A stretch of 9,395 nt of DNA from Peptococcaceae bacterium BRH_c23. GTDB lineage: Bacteria > Bacillota_B > Desulfitobacteriia > Desulfitobacteriales > Desulfitobacteriaceae. The stretch is from the NCBI GenBank assembly GCA_000961805.1, contig LADV01000141.1, positions 1 through 9,395 on the forward strand. Reading direction: 5' to 3'. The notes beneath the pieces were generated by a model. The model did not search any database. It saw only the letters and a program-made list of their open reading frames with translations, and was not told the DNA's origin. Shown piece by piece: positions 1 to 6,672 of the stretch. Positions within the stretch are counted from its first letter, which is position 1. Every line of letters starts with the position of its first letter. The position numbers were made by a program, and so were the translations under genes.

Positions 1-9
1 CTTATGCTT

Positions 10-40
10 AGAAAGTATATAACGCAAGTTTATACTTTCT
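10..40. repeat. Perfect 10-bp inverted repeat with 11-nt spacer
   Basis: AGAAAGTATA (10-19) is repeated as its exact reverse complement TATACTTTCT (31-40). Neither side is followed by a clear T-run, so it is not a convincing intrinsic terminator. It could be an operator or part of the regulatory region of a gene lying left of the window, and it sits just past the terminator of the membrane regulator. The role is unknown. Confidence 0.4.
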
Positions 41-48
41 GATAGTGC

Positions 49-75
49 AAAAAAATACCTCCCTTAGGAGGTATT
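49..75 (-). terminator. Intrinsic terminator of the Cache-HAMP-HTH regulator
   Basis: On the minus strand a 9-bp perfect stem (AATACCTCC / GGAGGTATT, plus positions 54-62 and 67-75) with a 4-nt loop runs straight into a T-run (plus A-run 49-55). It lies about 35 nt downstream of the regulator's stop codon. Confidence 0.88.
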
Positions 76-110
76 CAGAGATGTTGATTTATAACGCTGT
101 GGAAACAGGA

Positions 111-1265
111 TCATCCAATATCTATTGAATTTAAATCCATGATTGGCTGAAACAGTTTAACGGGTCTTCCTACGGTTCCATATCTTAATTCTACAGCTAG
201 CACTCCACATTGTTCTAAAAACTCCAGATATCTACGCACTGTTACACGAGTTAGGTTGACTCCCTCTGCCACAATATCAGCTGAGACCGGTTCGTTTGTC
301 GAGCGCAAGAAAGAGATGATTTGCTTCAACGTCAGCTGATTCAGCCCTTTTGGCAGGACCATTTGTTCATTGTTCCGGTGTAGTTTTGTCATGTTAATTG
401 AGATTAGATCGAGCTCTTCAATTTTACTGTTTTCTAAAGACTCGTTTCGAACTTTCGTATCTCTGGGGCAGGAAGATTTGCTCATTTCGTCAGCAATACT
501 CCCTAAACGTTCAACCATTTGGTTAAAAGCAAACGCCAGATCTCCAATTTCCTTAGGTCCAGTAACCTGGATCTTCTCCGTCGCATGACCTGTGGCGACA
601 TCACGAGTTCCCAGGGTAATTTCATGGAGAGGTCGAATAATTACTTTTTGAATAAAAAACCACGTTGCTACCACGACGATCAGGGTCAATCCCAAACCGA
701 AGACGGTCAGTCGTATCAATGAGTTCACGAAGAATACCTGGGCATAGCTTTTTGAAATCCCGACGTAAAAAATCCCGATAATATCTTCATTAATATCTCG
801 GATTGGCTGGTAGGCCGTCTGATAGAGGTGCCCTACGACATTTGCTTCACCAAGGTAAATCTGACCATTTTTTAAGACGCTCTGTGCCACAGTGTCAGAA
901 ACTTTTGTACCAATAGCTCTTTCTCCATTAGCGCTGCGCACAGTTGTAGCAATACGAGTATCATTGAGAAATAAAGTTACTGTGTTACCTGTTAGCTCGG
1001 CTAAATGATCTACTAGTTCTGTTTTATGGGATACCTGATTTTCTCCTTTATACAACATCCCTTGACGTATATTCCAAGGTCCAGCGTAAGTTAGATCGAT
1101 AATCTCCATACACGTCGCCAAGTCGGATTTTGCTTTAACAATTGAAGCATCTACCGCCTGTTGTCGCGTATACCAACCGAATACGAGCATAAAAATCGCT
1201 GCTAAAAAAATAAGCGATCCAATCATCAGCAAGAGAATTTGATATTTAAGTGAACGTGGACTCAA
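111..1265 (-). CDS. Membrane-bound one-component regulator: Cache sensor, HAMP, CitB/DcuR-type HTH
   Basis: Residue numbers count from the upstream GTG (1271). Helix 1 spans about 11-33. An extracytoplasmic domain at about 34-180 resembles the single-Cache domains of Firmicute chemoreceptors (GPWNIRQGMLYKG, GEANVVG, YQTAYQPI). Helix 2 is at about 184-208 and a HAMP domain at about 209-262 (IIRPLHEIT, EIGDLAFAFNQM). A polar linker follows. The C-terminus (about 305-376) matches the DNA-binding end of CitB/DcuR/DctR response regulators (LPKGLNQLTL, SRVT-like LTRVTVRRYLE, ELRYGTVGRP). There is no histidine kinase core, receiver or chemotaxis signalling domain. The inferred role is direct transmembrane control of transcription by a small periplasmic ligand, perhaps a carboxylate; ligand and target are unknown. 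The GTG at 1271 lies only 1 nt after GGAGG, whereas the TTG at 1265 has ideal 7-nt spacing, so TTG is preferred. Confidence 0.85.
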   Translation of the reverse strand: MSPRSLKYQILLLMIGSLIFLAAIFMLVFGWYTRQQAVDASIVKAKSDLATCMEIIDLTYAGPWNIRQGMLYKGENQVSHKTELVDHLAELTGNTVTLFLNDTRIATTVRSANGERAIGTKVSDTVAQSVLKNGQIYLGEANVVGHLYQTAYQPIRDINEDIIGIFYVGISKSYAQVFFVNSLIRLTVFGLGLTLIVVVATWFFIQKVIIRPLHEITLGTRDVATGHATEKIQVTGPKEIGDLAFAFNQMVERLGSIADEMSKSSCPRDTKVRNESLENSKIEELDLISINMTKLHRNNEQMVLPKGLNQLTLKQIISFLRSTNEPVSADIVAEGVNLTRVTVRRYLEFLEQCGVLAVELRYGTVGRPVKLFQPIMDLNSIDIG

Positions 1266-1271
1266 TTGCAC

Positions 1272-1444
1272 TCCTCCTCGGAGAAATTTCTTTAATCTTC
1301 AGTAAATTCAAATTCGTCATCTACTAATATAAAACCTTTATTTCTATAAAAGTATTTTTTCGGTTTACCTCCAAGAATGGGAAGGAATTATTCAACTCAT
1401 GTGGAATTTCTATATATTAAGCGCAGATAAAGGAGGATGATCTA
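1272..1444. other. AT-rich divergent intergenic region
   Basis: This gap separates the minus-strand regulator from the plus-strand YbjN-like gene and must hold both promoters. It is very AT-rich. Both ribosome binding sites are clear: GAGGAGG on the minus strand at about 1274-1280, and AAAGGAGG at 1429-1436. No strong minus-strand promoter could be singled out. It is the natural place to look for an autoregulatory site of the HTH regulator. Confidence 0.5.
1391..1418 (+). promoter_or_regulatory. Candidate sigma-A promoter of the YbjN-like gene
   Basis: TTCAAC (1391-1396) and TATATT (1413-1418) are separated by 16 bp and lie 26 nt ahead of the start codon. The -35 box is a weak match, so this is tentative. 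Confidence 0.35.
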
Positions 1445-1900
1445 ATGTCCTTGTTTCGGGTGCTCTATGAGATTCTAAGCCAAAACGGTTGGGAATTTGA
1501 TTTTGACAACAAGAATGGGATTATTAAGCTTGAGATTCGTGGTATTAACACGAGTTTCCATGCTTTCCTGCTTGTAGACGAAGAGCAAGAATCCTTACTT
1601 TGCAATACGCATATCGATCAAAAAATCCCCTACTCCAAACGCCTTGAAGTATGCGATTTCATGAGCCGTGTTAATTACGAACTCGTGAACGGGAATTTTG
1701 AAATGGATATGGATAACGGCGAAATCCGCTATCGCACCTTCCTTGATTTGGCTGATGCCGAGCCTTCTCATGATCAGGTCCTAAATATTGTTTGGAACGG
1801 AGTGCTAGGGTTTGACACTTATTATCCTGGATTAATGAAACTCGTTTACGGAGATTTAAGTGCGGAAGAGGCAGCTGCCTATTGTACTGAAGACATTTAA
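1445..1900 (+). CDS. YbjN-family protein
   Basis: This is a 151-residue soluble, acidic protein with no signal peptide or membrane segment. The body resembles the YbjN domain family, which has a type III secretion chaperone-like fold and is annotated as a putative sensory transduction regulator. Characteristic features are the central pattern KRLEVCDFMSRVNYEL (about 65-80), then GNFEMDMDNGEIRYRT (about 83-98) with alternating acidic and aromatic residues. The length is typical of the family. The biochemical role is not known; members are linked to stress and motility phenotypes in proteobacteria, which need not apply here. The ATG start is set by AAAGGAGG 8 nt upstream. The gene stands alone, is divergent from the membrane regulator, and ends at a hairpin shared with the next, convergent gene. 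Confidence 0.75.
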   Translation: MSLFRVLYEILSQNGWEFDFDNKNGIIKLEIRGINTSFHAFLLVDEEQESLLCNTHIDQKIPYSKRLEVCDFMSRVNYELVNGNFEMDMDNGEIRYRTFLDLADAEPSHDQVLNIVWNGVLGFDTYYPGLMKLVYGDLSAEEAAAYCTEDI

Positions 1901-1926
1901 AAGGAGTGGTATATTACCACTCCTTT
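1900..1926. terminator. Shared convergent terminator hairpin
   Basis: A 12-bp perfect stem (AAAGGAGTGGTA at 1900-1911, TACCACTCCTTT at 1915-1926) with a 3-nt loop fills the space between the stop codons of the YbjN-like gene and the PAQR gene. The T-tracts are short on both strands (CTTTAC on plus, CCTTTT on minus). It probably serves both genes, better on the minus strand. Confidence 0.75.
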
Positions 1927-1927
1927 A

Positions 1928-2575
1928 CTATGTCATTGGTACAATATAAATAAGAACCATTAGGTAATGAACAATACTTCCGGCTGCAATAAACAAATGG
2001 AAAACTTCATGAAAACCAAAACGTTTAGGATAAAAGTCAAAAATTTTGGTCGCATAGATTATGGCACCCATGGTATACACGACTCCGCCTACCGCCATGA
2101 GGATGATCGAACCCATCGGTAAATTCTTGATGAGTTGTAGAAAAGGTACCAAGGCGATCCAGCCTAGCGAGACGTAAAAAGCAGACGATACATAGCGCGG
2201 TGCATGGATAAACCAAATTTTCAGCGCCATGCCAGTTAGAGCTAAGACCCAAACTGCTGTGAGCATCGCCCAACGCCATGCCCCATCCAGTCCATAGTAA
2301 AAAACCGGGGTATACGAACCAGCAATTAAAAAGTAAATAGCAATATGATCTACCTTTTTAAGGATTAGCTCTTTCTGAGGCGTGGTTTTTACCCAATGAT
2401 AGAGCGAACTAGCCCCATAAAGCACGATCATACTAAGCCCATAAATCGTCATCGTAACAAGTTTGGAAAGATTATTTTTGCTCAAAACAATTAAGAAAAC
2501 AAGTCCTACAATTGCCGCCATGAACAAAATAAAATGAGTCCAAGTGTTTACCGGTTCCTTCATTTTTAATGTCAT
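1928..2575 (-). CDS. Hemolysin III / PAQR-family seven-helix membrane protein
   Basis: This 215-residue protein is almost entirely hydrophobic, with about seven predicted helices, which is the usual size and layout of bacterial hemolysin III (YqfA/YplQ) proteins. The PAQR metal-site motifs are all present: S56-x3-H60 in SSLYHW, D76-H77 in KVDHIAIYFLIAGSYTP, and H189-x3-H193 with a later H203 in FHEVFHLFIAAGSIVHY. Family knowledge predicts a zinc-binding, ceramidase-like membrane hydrolase fold. The physiological role in bacteria is unsettled (membrane lipid homeostasis has been proposed), and the hemolysin name is historical. The ATG at 2575 is preceded by GGAGGGTG at suitable spacing. A good promoter lies upstream, so the gene is probably monocistronic. 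Nothing links it functionally to its neighbours. Confidence 0.9.
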   Translation of the reverse strand: MTLKMKEPVNTWTHFILFMAAIVGLVFLIVLSKNNLSKLVTMTIYGLSMIVLYGASSLYHWVKTTPQKELILKKVDHIAIYFLIAGSYTPVFYYGLDGAWRWAMLTAVWVLALTGMALKIWFIHAPRYVSSAFYVSLGWIALVPFLQLIKNLPMGSIILMAVGGVVYTMGAIIYATKIFDFYPKRFGFHEVFHLFIAAGSIVHYLMVLIYIVPMT

Positions 2576-2623
2576 TTTTCACCCTCCACAAATCCCTTGA
2601 CCAAAGATAAATTCTTTAATCCC

Positions 2624-2652
2624 ATTTTAAACCTTATTTCAGGTAAATTCAA
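2624..2652 (-). promoter_or_regulatory. Sigma-A promoter of the PAQR gene
   Basis: On the minus strand TTGAAT (plus 2647-2652) and TAAAAT (plus 2624-2629) are separated by exactly 17 bp, and lie about 50 nt upstream of the start codon. Both boxes are close to consensus. Confidence 0.65.
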
Positions 2653-2691
2653 CCATACCTTTTTTTAACTCACCTGTAAATCGCAAATTCA

Positions 2692-2722
2692 CAAAAGCCC
2701 TGAACACTTTAATTAGTGCTTT
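2692..2722. repeat. Imperfect inverted repeat in the PAQR-spore protein gap
   Basis: CAAAAGC (2692-2698) and CACT (2705-2708) face AGTGCTTTTG, giving a bulged stem around an AT-only loop. The gap holds no gene on either side that would need a terminator here, and no further T-run supports one. The function is unclear. Confidence 0.25.
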
Positions 2723-2775
2723 TGCTTTTAGTCAAAAAAAAAGGAAAGCTCTTTATATTATAGCAATAATTACCT

Positions 2776-2804
2776 GAGTAAGAAAACTTGCAGAAGCCAT
2801 AATA
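2776..2804 (+). promoter_or_regulatory. Candidate sigma-G promoter of the spore protein gene
   Basis: CATAATA at 2798-2804 fits the sigma-G -10 consensus. GAGTA at 2776-2780 (within TGAGTAA) fits the -35, with a 17-nt spacer. Forespore-specific sigma-G expression is the rule for alpha/beta SASP genes, which supports the reading. The start codon is 46 nt further on. Confidence 0.6.
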
Positions 2805-2850
2805 AGAATGTTCCACTATACAAACACAAATAAAAGGAGGGTACCTAATC

Positions 2851-3057
2851 ATGGCAGGAGAAAGAAACACTAATACCCCAGCAGCACAGGGAGCTTCACA
2901 GCAATTAGATCAATTCAAGTATGAAGTAGCAAATGAAATGGGCCTTCAATTAGGTGGAGACCGCACAAGTCGTGAGAACGGTTCCGTTGGTGGTCAAATG
3001 ACCAAACGTATGATTCAATTTGCTGAAGAGCACCTTAAAGGTGGAAGCAAAATCTAA
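2851..3057 (+). CDS. Alpha/beta-type small acid-soluble spore protein
   Basis: The 68-residue protein has the two conserved blocks of alpha/beta SASPs. FKYEVANEMGL (about 22-32) contains the E25/V26 site where the germination protease GPR cuts. GGDRTSRENGSVGGQMTKRM (about 35-54) is the DNA-contacting segment. These proteins coat spore DNA in the forespore, push it towards an A-like form and protect it from UV and chemical damage. They are then degraded at germination as an amino-acid store. Length and Gln/Gly/Asn-rich composition are typical. ATG 2851 follows AAAGGAGGG at about 10 nt. The gene is flanked by a sigma-G-like promoter and a strong hairpin, so it is monocistronic. Genomes of this type carry several paralogues, so no single ssp letter is assigned. 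Confidence 0.95.
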   Translation: MAGERNTNTPAAQGASQQLDQFKYEVANEMGLQLGGDRTSRENGSVGGQMTKRMIQFAEEHLKGGSKI

Positions 3058-3083
3058 CGTTCCAAAAGGGTAACAAGGATTAC

Positions 3084-3123
3084 ACTAAGGGGGATATCGA
3101 AAGATATCCCCCTTAGTATTTGT
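3084..3123 (+). terminator. Terminator of the spore protein gene
   Basis: A perfect 15-bp stem (3084-3098 with 3103-3117) closed by a GAAA tetraloop lies 27 nt after the SASP stop codon. The following T-tract is short (ATTTGTT). The high stability of the stem makes it a convincing terminator. Confidence 0.85.
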
Positions 3124-3160
3124 TCAAAGCAAAAGAATAATAGTGAGTATTCGTTAAATC

Positions 3161-3195
3161 AAAAAAATAATAGGAGCGATTTGCTCGCTCCTATT
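3161..3195 (-). terminator. Terminator of the Tlp-like ORF / distal end of the copper cluster
   Basis: On the minus strand an 11-bp perfect stem (AATAGGAGCGA / TCGCTCCTATT, plus 3169-3179 and 3185-3195) is followed by a 7-8 nt T-run (plus A-run 3161-3168). The stop codon of the small ORF (3191-3193) lies inside the stem. Confidence 0.9.
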
Positions 3196-3388
3196 TAATC
3201 GTACCATCTGTTTCTTCAAGGTGCTTTTTCTTAGAAGACAAATGCGCTTTAACATCCTTGAGTTGATGAGGAGTTAGCTCTCCAGCATTTTCCGCTAAAA
3301 ATTCTTCATTTTTATGGATATTCCGCAGTGTTAACTCAATTTTCTTTAAATCTTCATTCTTGTCTTTATTGCCATCATTTCTCGGCAT
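3191..3388 (-). CDS. Small charged protein, possibly Tlp-like spore protein
   Basis: This 65-residue, strongly charged and probably helical protein begins MPRNDGNKDKNEDLKKIEL. I cannot identify it firmly. The pattern (N-D near the start, then D-x-N-x-x-L, NI, then E-E-x-L-A, and a Lys-rich tail KAHLSSKKKHLEE) resembles the small spore protein Tlp of Bacilli and Clostridia. The spore protein gene next door fits that reading. The frame opens earlier (3412), but GGAGGTGAT sits inside that extension, so the real start must be downstream. ATG 3388 lies 11 nt after GGAGG and ATG 3394 lies 5 nt after it. Only 54 nt separate it from copZ, with no terminator visible between, so it may be read through from the copper genes. 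Confidence 0.6.
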   Translation of the reverse strand: MPRNDGNKDKNEDLKKIELTLRNIHKNEEFLAENAGELTPHQLKDVKAHLSSKKKHLEETDGTIK

Positions 3389-3442
3389 GATCATCATCAC
3401 CTCCAGACTCATTTAGTTTATCCAAAGATGATGTATTCATGC

Positions 3443-3643
3443 TTATTCTACTACCGAATAACCGGCATCAACAACAGCTTTAACCAGACTCGCGCGCTCT
3501 GCCTCTCCGGTAACGACCGCTTCTTTGGCTGCAAGATCAACTTTGACGCTTTCCACACCACTTACTGCTTGCAAGGCTTTTTCAGCCCTCATTTTACAAT
3601 GATTACAAGTCATACCTTCTACTTTTAGAATAGTTTGGCTCAT
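3443..3643 (-). CDS. copZ: Copper chaperone CopZ
   Basis: A single heavy-metal-associated domain of 66 residues, the normal CopZ length. It has the Cu(I) motif GMTCNHC (C13 and C16) near the N-terminus and the usual ferredoxin-like beta-alpha-beta pattern (VESVKVDL, AVVTG, LVKAVVDAGY). In this family the chaperone binds Cu(I) between the two cysteines, keeps it from free solution, and delivers it to the metal-binding domains of CopA and to CsoR. The longest frame starts at a GTG (3652), but that GTG is part of the GAGGTG ribosome binding site. ATG 3643, 6 nt after it, is the better start. The gene follows copA on the same strand, separated by an unusually long 233-nt repeat-bearing gap. It could therefore have its own promoter or be co-transcribed. 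Confidence 0.92.
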   Translation of the reverse strand: MSQTILKVEGMTCNHCKMRAEKALQAVSGVESVKVDLAAKEAVVTGEAERASLVKAVVDAGYSVVE

Positions 3644-3652
3644 TTTTTTCAC

Positions 3653-3876
3653 CTCGCTTTTCGGAAGTCAGAGGTCAGAGGCCGGAGGCCAGATGACGAT
3701 AACCTCAGCAAATTATTGAAGAATATCTATATCCTCTACAGGGCAGCTATTAATTGCCAACAGAGGAAACTTTGCTAACAGAGCCTACTCGCTTGTTTTG
3801 ATAGCTGCAACTTCATATATCATCAAGAGAGGAAACTGTTTACACTCCTAGAATACTCCTTAAATTTTCCTTAAGA
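3653..3876. other. copA-copZ intergenic region with repeats
   Basis: This gap lies inside what would normally be a compact operon. It contains heptamer repeats next to the copZ ribosome binding site (3664-3698), a direct decamer AGAGGAAACT at 3762-3771 and 3828-3837 (66 bp apart), and an 8-bp inverted repeat GCAGCTAT 3743-3750 / ATAGCTGC 3801-3808. It also has nested short inverted pairs: AGCAAA 3707 / TTTGCT 3771, CCTCT 3733 / AGAGG 3762, GGCA 3742 / TGCC 3755. No good terminator with a T-run and no clear promoter were found. It may be a decayed element or a structured mRNA spacer. Confidence 0.55.
3664..3698. repeat. Degenerate 7-bp tandem repeat
   Basis: Five consecutive heptamers read GAAGTCA, GAGGTCA, GAGGCCG, GAGGCCA and GATGACG. 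The period is 7 and the theme is GAGGYCR. The repeat ends about 20 bp upstream of the copZ start codon, so it lies in the copZ leader. Short heptamer repeats of this style occur dispersed between genes in some bacteria; whether that is so here needs the rest of the genome. Confidence 0.6.
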
Positions 3877-6639
3877 CTAACCCTCTAGCTGTTTATCATA
3901 CCGTCTCAGCAGAATAGAACTGGTCACTACGGAAACCGATGAAAAAGCCATAGCCAGTCCAGCCCATTCGGGTGGTAAAAGTTCACCGGTGATCGGATAA
4001 AGGACACCAGCGGCTATCGGGATACCGATGACATTGTAAATCAAGGCCCAGAAAAGGTTTTGTTTGATCTTACTCAAGGTTTTCCGCCCTAAACGAATGG
4101 CTCGCTCTACATCAAGCAAGTCATTGCGGACTAACACTACGTCCCCGGTTTCCTTAGCCACATCAGTTCCTGAACCGATGGCGATCCCAATATCAGCTTG
4201 AGCTAGCGCAGGAGCATCATTAATCCCATCCCCCACCATAGCCACCTTATACCCCTGCTCTTGATACTTCTTGATAATATTTATCTTATCTTGCGGTAAA
4301 ATTTCGGCGATAACTTCATCAATACCGACTTGCTCGCCCACAACATTGGCGACCTTTTTATTATCCCCTGTAATCATAAACGTCTTTAAACCTAATTTGT
4401 GCAAGCGTCGGATGGCCTCTTTGGTACTATCTTTTACGACATCCGCCAGGGCGATGAGCCCAATGACTCGGCCCCCAAGGGCAATAAAACTAGTCGTTCT
4501 ACCGGATTCGGCTAAGCGTTGGAAATCCTGTTCTGACTGCTCAACAACTTCTACCTTGTGCAAGTGCAGCAGCTTAATGTTTCCAATCAGTAACTCTTGC
4601 CCTTCATAAGTGCACGTGACTCCATACCCAGCCTCTTCCTTATAATTCTCCACCTCATGAATTGCCAGCTGCTCTTTCTTGCCCTCAGCCACAACCGCTT
4701 GGGCAAGCGGGTGAATCGAGAGATTCTCTCCAGCAATTGCAATTTTAAGGACATCCTGTTTGGTAAAATCTCCATAGGGAACAATATCCGTCACTTCGGG
4801 AGTTCCTTTAGTCAATGTCCCTGTTTTATCAAAACCAATCGCTTGCAAGTGAGCAATCCCTTCAAGTACGGCTGCAGATTTGAATAAAATACCCCGATTT
4901 AAGCCTACCCCGCTACCCACCATAATCGCCGTCGGAGTAGCTAGCCCCAAGGCACAGGGACAAGCAATGACCAAGACAGCAATAGCCGCCGTAAAGGCAA
5001 ATACAAACGTACTATGCAGGAGAACATACCAAATTGCAAACGTAAGAAGTGAAATCAAAACCACGGCTGGGACAAAGTAATTGGAAATCATATCGGCCAG
5101 CCTTTGAATCGGCGGCTTAACCCCCTGAGCATCTTCCACCAATTTAATAATTCCAGCCAGAATGGTGTCCTTACCCGTTTTAGTGGTTTTAACCTTAATA
5201 CTTCCTGAACGATTAATCGTAGCTCCGATTACAGGGTCCCCAACACTTTTGTCAACGGGTATGGATTCCCCTGTCAGCATCGCCTCATCAATACTAGCTT
5301 GTCCCTCAATAATCTCACCATCAACCGGAATTCTTTCTCCGGACTTAACGAGGGTAATATCTCCGATTTTCAGGTCCGAAGCTGACACTTCATTGACCTG
5401 ACCATCGACTAACAAATGCGCTTTATCAGCCTGTAACTCTAAGAGTTTTTTTAAGGCTTGACCCGCCCGACCCTTGGCTTTAGCCTCTAGATACTTCCCA
5501 AAACGCACAAAGGTAATCAACAAGGCCGAGGTATCAAAGAAATTGGGACCTTCAAAGAAGAGGGTTGGGAAAAACATATGCAAGGTTGTCATTAAGCTAT
5601 ATCCGTAGGCGGCTGTAATTCCAATAGCAACTAAAACATCCATATTGGCTGAGCGGTTTTTCAACGCGTGATAAGCACCACGGTAAAACGTCCAACCGGC
5701 CGTAAACTGGACAATGGTCGCCAGAATAAGCATCGTATACATCAACGGTCTCGACATAGGCAGAAACATAATAGGCATAATCGGCAGGGAAAGAATGGCA
5801 CTAAAGATGAGCCAATTGCGCTGTTTGATTGCTGCACGATCCCCTTGATTCTCGTCTTTGTTCTCCATGGGAGTATACCCTGCCTCCCGCACTTGCTCAA
5901 AGATCTCACTGATTGTTACAACACCTGGATCAAACTCTACCGTCACAGTTTCACTCGCTAAATTTACCGCAACAGTTTGAACCCCCTGAGTACCCTTAAG
6001 TTTTTTTTCAATGGCTAAAGCACAGTTTGAACAGGTCATCCCGCCCACTTTAAATTGTTGTTTTCCGCTGTCCTCACTTTGGGCAGCATACCCAAGATCC
6101 TTAATTTTTGTAAGCAGGGCATCCTCATTAACCACACTGGAATCCATTTCTACGGTTAGCTTTTCTGAAGCAAAATTGACAGCAACCGTTTTGACCCCTG
6201 GCATAGTTTTAAGGCCTTTTTCAATCGTCAAAGCGCAATTTGCACAGGTCATCCCACTTATTTTAAACTGTTGTTTTTGCTCTGGCGTGGCAATTGTTAA
6301 TGTTTCCTGATCTTTCGGGATATTTGGCCTTTTCTGATCAGGCTTTTCATCATGCGTTGCCTGATCTGGCTCTTTCTGATCTGGCTCTAAGAGAACTGTC
6401 TTTTCGTCGGCCAATTTTTCCAATGCATAGCCAGCTTCTTCTAATTCATGTCTAATATCTGCCACATTGACCTGAGTGGGATCCCAAACGAAGGTCGCTT
6501 TCGAATCCTCCAAGCTTACTTTAACCTGTTCCACACTCGGAAAGGTTTCTAGAAGTTTAGTAACCTGATTTACACAATGTTGGCAGGACATACCATAGAC
6601 ATTGATCTCTTTTTTCTCACGGACTATATTTTCCGACAT
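3877..6639 (-). CDS. copA: Cu(I)-exporting P1B-type ATPase CopA with three metal-binding domains
   Basis: This 920-residue ATPase pumps Cu(I) out of the cytoplasm. Three heavy-metal-associated domains come first, with cysteine pairs C19/C22 (GMSCQHC), C132/C135 (GMTCANC) and C203/C206 (GMTCSNC); the first is set apart by an acidic, Asp-Gln-rich linker (about 80-118). Eight membrane helices carry the P1B-1 copper determinants: CPC at 560-562, Y868-N869, and M897/S900-S901. The actuator domain has TGES (456-459). The phosphorylated aspartate is D604 in DKTGTLT. The nucleotide domain has S-x-HP (H643-P644), and TGDN (757-760) and GDGINDAP (803-810) follow. All catalytic residues are intact. At 920 residues it is longer than the two-domain enzymes because of the extra N-terminal domain. 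ATG 6639 follows GGGGAGGG, 33 nt after csoR, so the two genes are surely co-transcribed. Confidence 0.96.
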   Translation of the reverse strand: MSENIVREKKEINVYGMSCQHCVNQVTKLLETFPSVEQVKVSLEDSKATFVWDPTQVNVADIRHELEEAGYALEKLADEKTVLLEPDQKEPDQATHDEKPDQKRPNIPKDQETLTIATPEQKQQFKISGMTCANCALTIEKGLKTMPGVKTVAVNFASEKLTVEMDSSVVNEDALLTKIKDLGYAAQSEDSGKQQFKVGGMTCSNCALAIEKKLKGTQGVQTVAVNLASETVTVEFDPGVVTISEIFEQVREAGYTPMENKDENQGDRAAIKQRNWLIFSAILSLPIMPIMFLPMSRPLMYTMLILATIVQFTAGWTFYRGAYHALKNRSANMDVLVAIGITAAYGYSLMTTLHMFFPTLFFEGPNFFDTSALLITFVRFGKYLEAKAKGRAGQALKKLLELQADKAHLLVDGQVNEVSASDLKIGDITLVKSGERIPVDGEIIEGQASIDEAMLTGESIPVDKSVGDPVIGATINRSGSIKVKTTKTGKDTILAGIIKLVEDAQGVKPPIQRLADMISNYFVPAVVLISLLTFAIWYVLLHSTFVFAFTAAIAVLVIACPCALGLATPTAIMVGSGVGLNRGILFKSAAVLEGIAHLQAIGFDKTGTLTKGTPEVTDIVPYGDFTKQDVLKIAIAGENLSIHPLAQAVVAEGKKEQLAIHEVENYKEEAGYGVTCTYEGQELLIGNIKLLHLHKVEVVEQSEQDFQRLAESGRTTSFIALGGRVIGLIALADVVKDSTKEAIRRLHKLGLKTFMITGDNKKVANVVGEQVGIDEVIAEILPQDKINIIKKYQEQGYKVAMVGDGINDAPALAQADIGIAIGSGTDVAKETGDVVLVRNDLLDVERAIRLGRKTLSKIKQNLFWALIYNVIGIPIAAGVLYPITGELLPPEWAGLAMAFSSVSVVTSSILLRRYDKQLEG
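6013..6275. repeat. Internal duplication encoding copper-binding domains 2 and 3 of CopA
   Basis: Two stretches about 212 bp apart (starting near 6013 and 6225) share much of their DNA, including ACAGGTCATCCC and a TGTTGTTTT end. They encode the cysteine-motif halves of the second and third heavy-metal-associated domains. Similarity falls off outside this core, so the duplication is old but still visible at the nucleotide level. Confidence 0.6.
6361..6388. repeat. 15-bp-period repeat in the CopA linker
   Basis: CTGATCTGGCTCT occurs at 6361-6373 and again at 6376-6388, with a related copy (CTGATCAGGCTTT) near 6334. It encodes the Pro-Asp-Gln repeats ([15 protein letters not shown]) of the linker between the first and second metal-binding domains. 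Replication slippage is the likely origin. Confidence 0.65.
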
Positions 6640-6672
6640 TCTAAATCCCTCCCCTAAAAACGGGCTTCCTAA

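Noticed and set aside
370..722. Plus-strand frames opposite the membrane regulator
   Set aside because: They overlap the HAMP and HTH coding region whose protein motifs are clear on the other strand; their own products look random.
2576..2850. Riboswitch or small RNA gene in the PAQR-spore protein gap
   Set aside because: Only promoters and a weak bulged repeat were found; no conserved aptamer core or terminator-linked RNA was recognised.
3713..3823. Short minus-strand reading frames with an in-register FPLL repeat between copA and copZ
   Set aside because: The two stretches are broken by a stop, are very short, and the only ATG lacks a convincing ribosome binding site. Kept only as a possible relic in a finding, not as a gene.
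4271..6310. Several plus-strand open frames of 65-112 codons opposite copA
   Set aside because: They are antisense shadows of a fully conserved ATPase gene, with no family resemblance and no translation signals.
3877..6639. CopA as a Zn/Cd/Pb exporter
   Set aside because: The CPC motif also occurs in Zn/Cd pumps. However, the YN and M-x-x-SS residues of the last helices, the GMTCxNC domains and the CsoR/CopZ neighbours all fit Cu(I).
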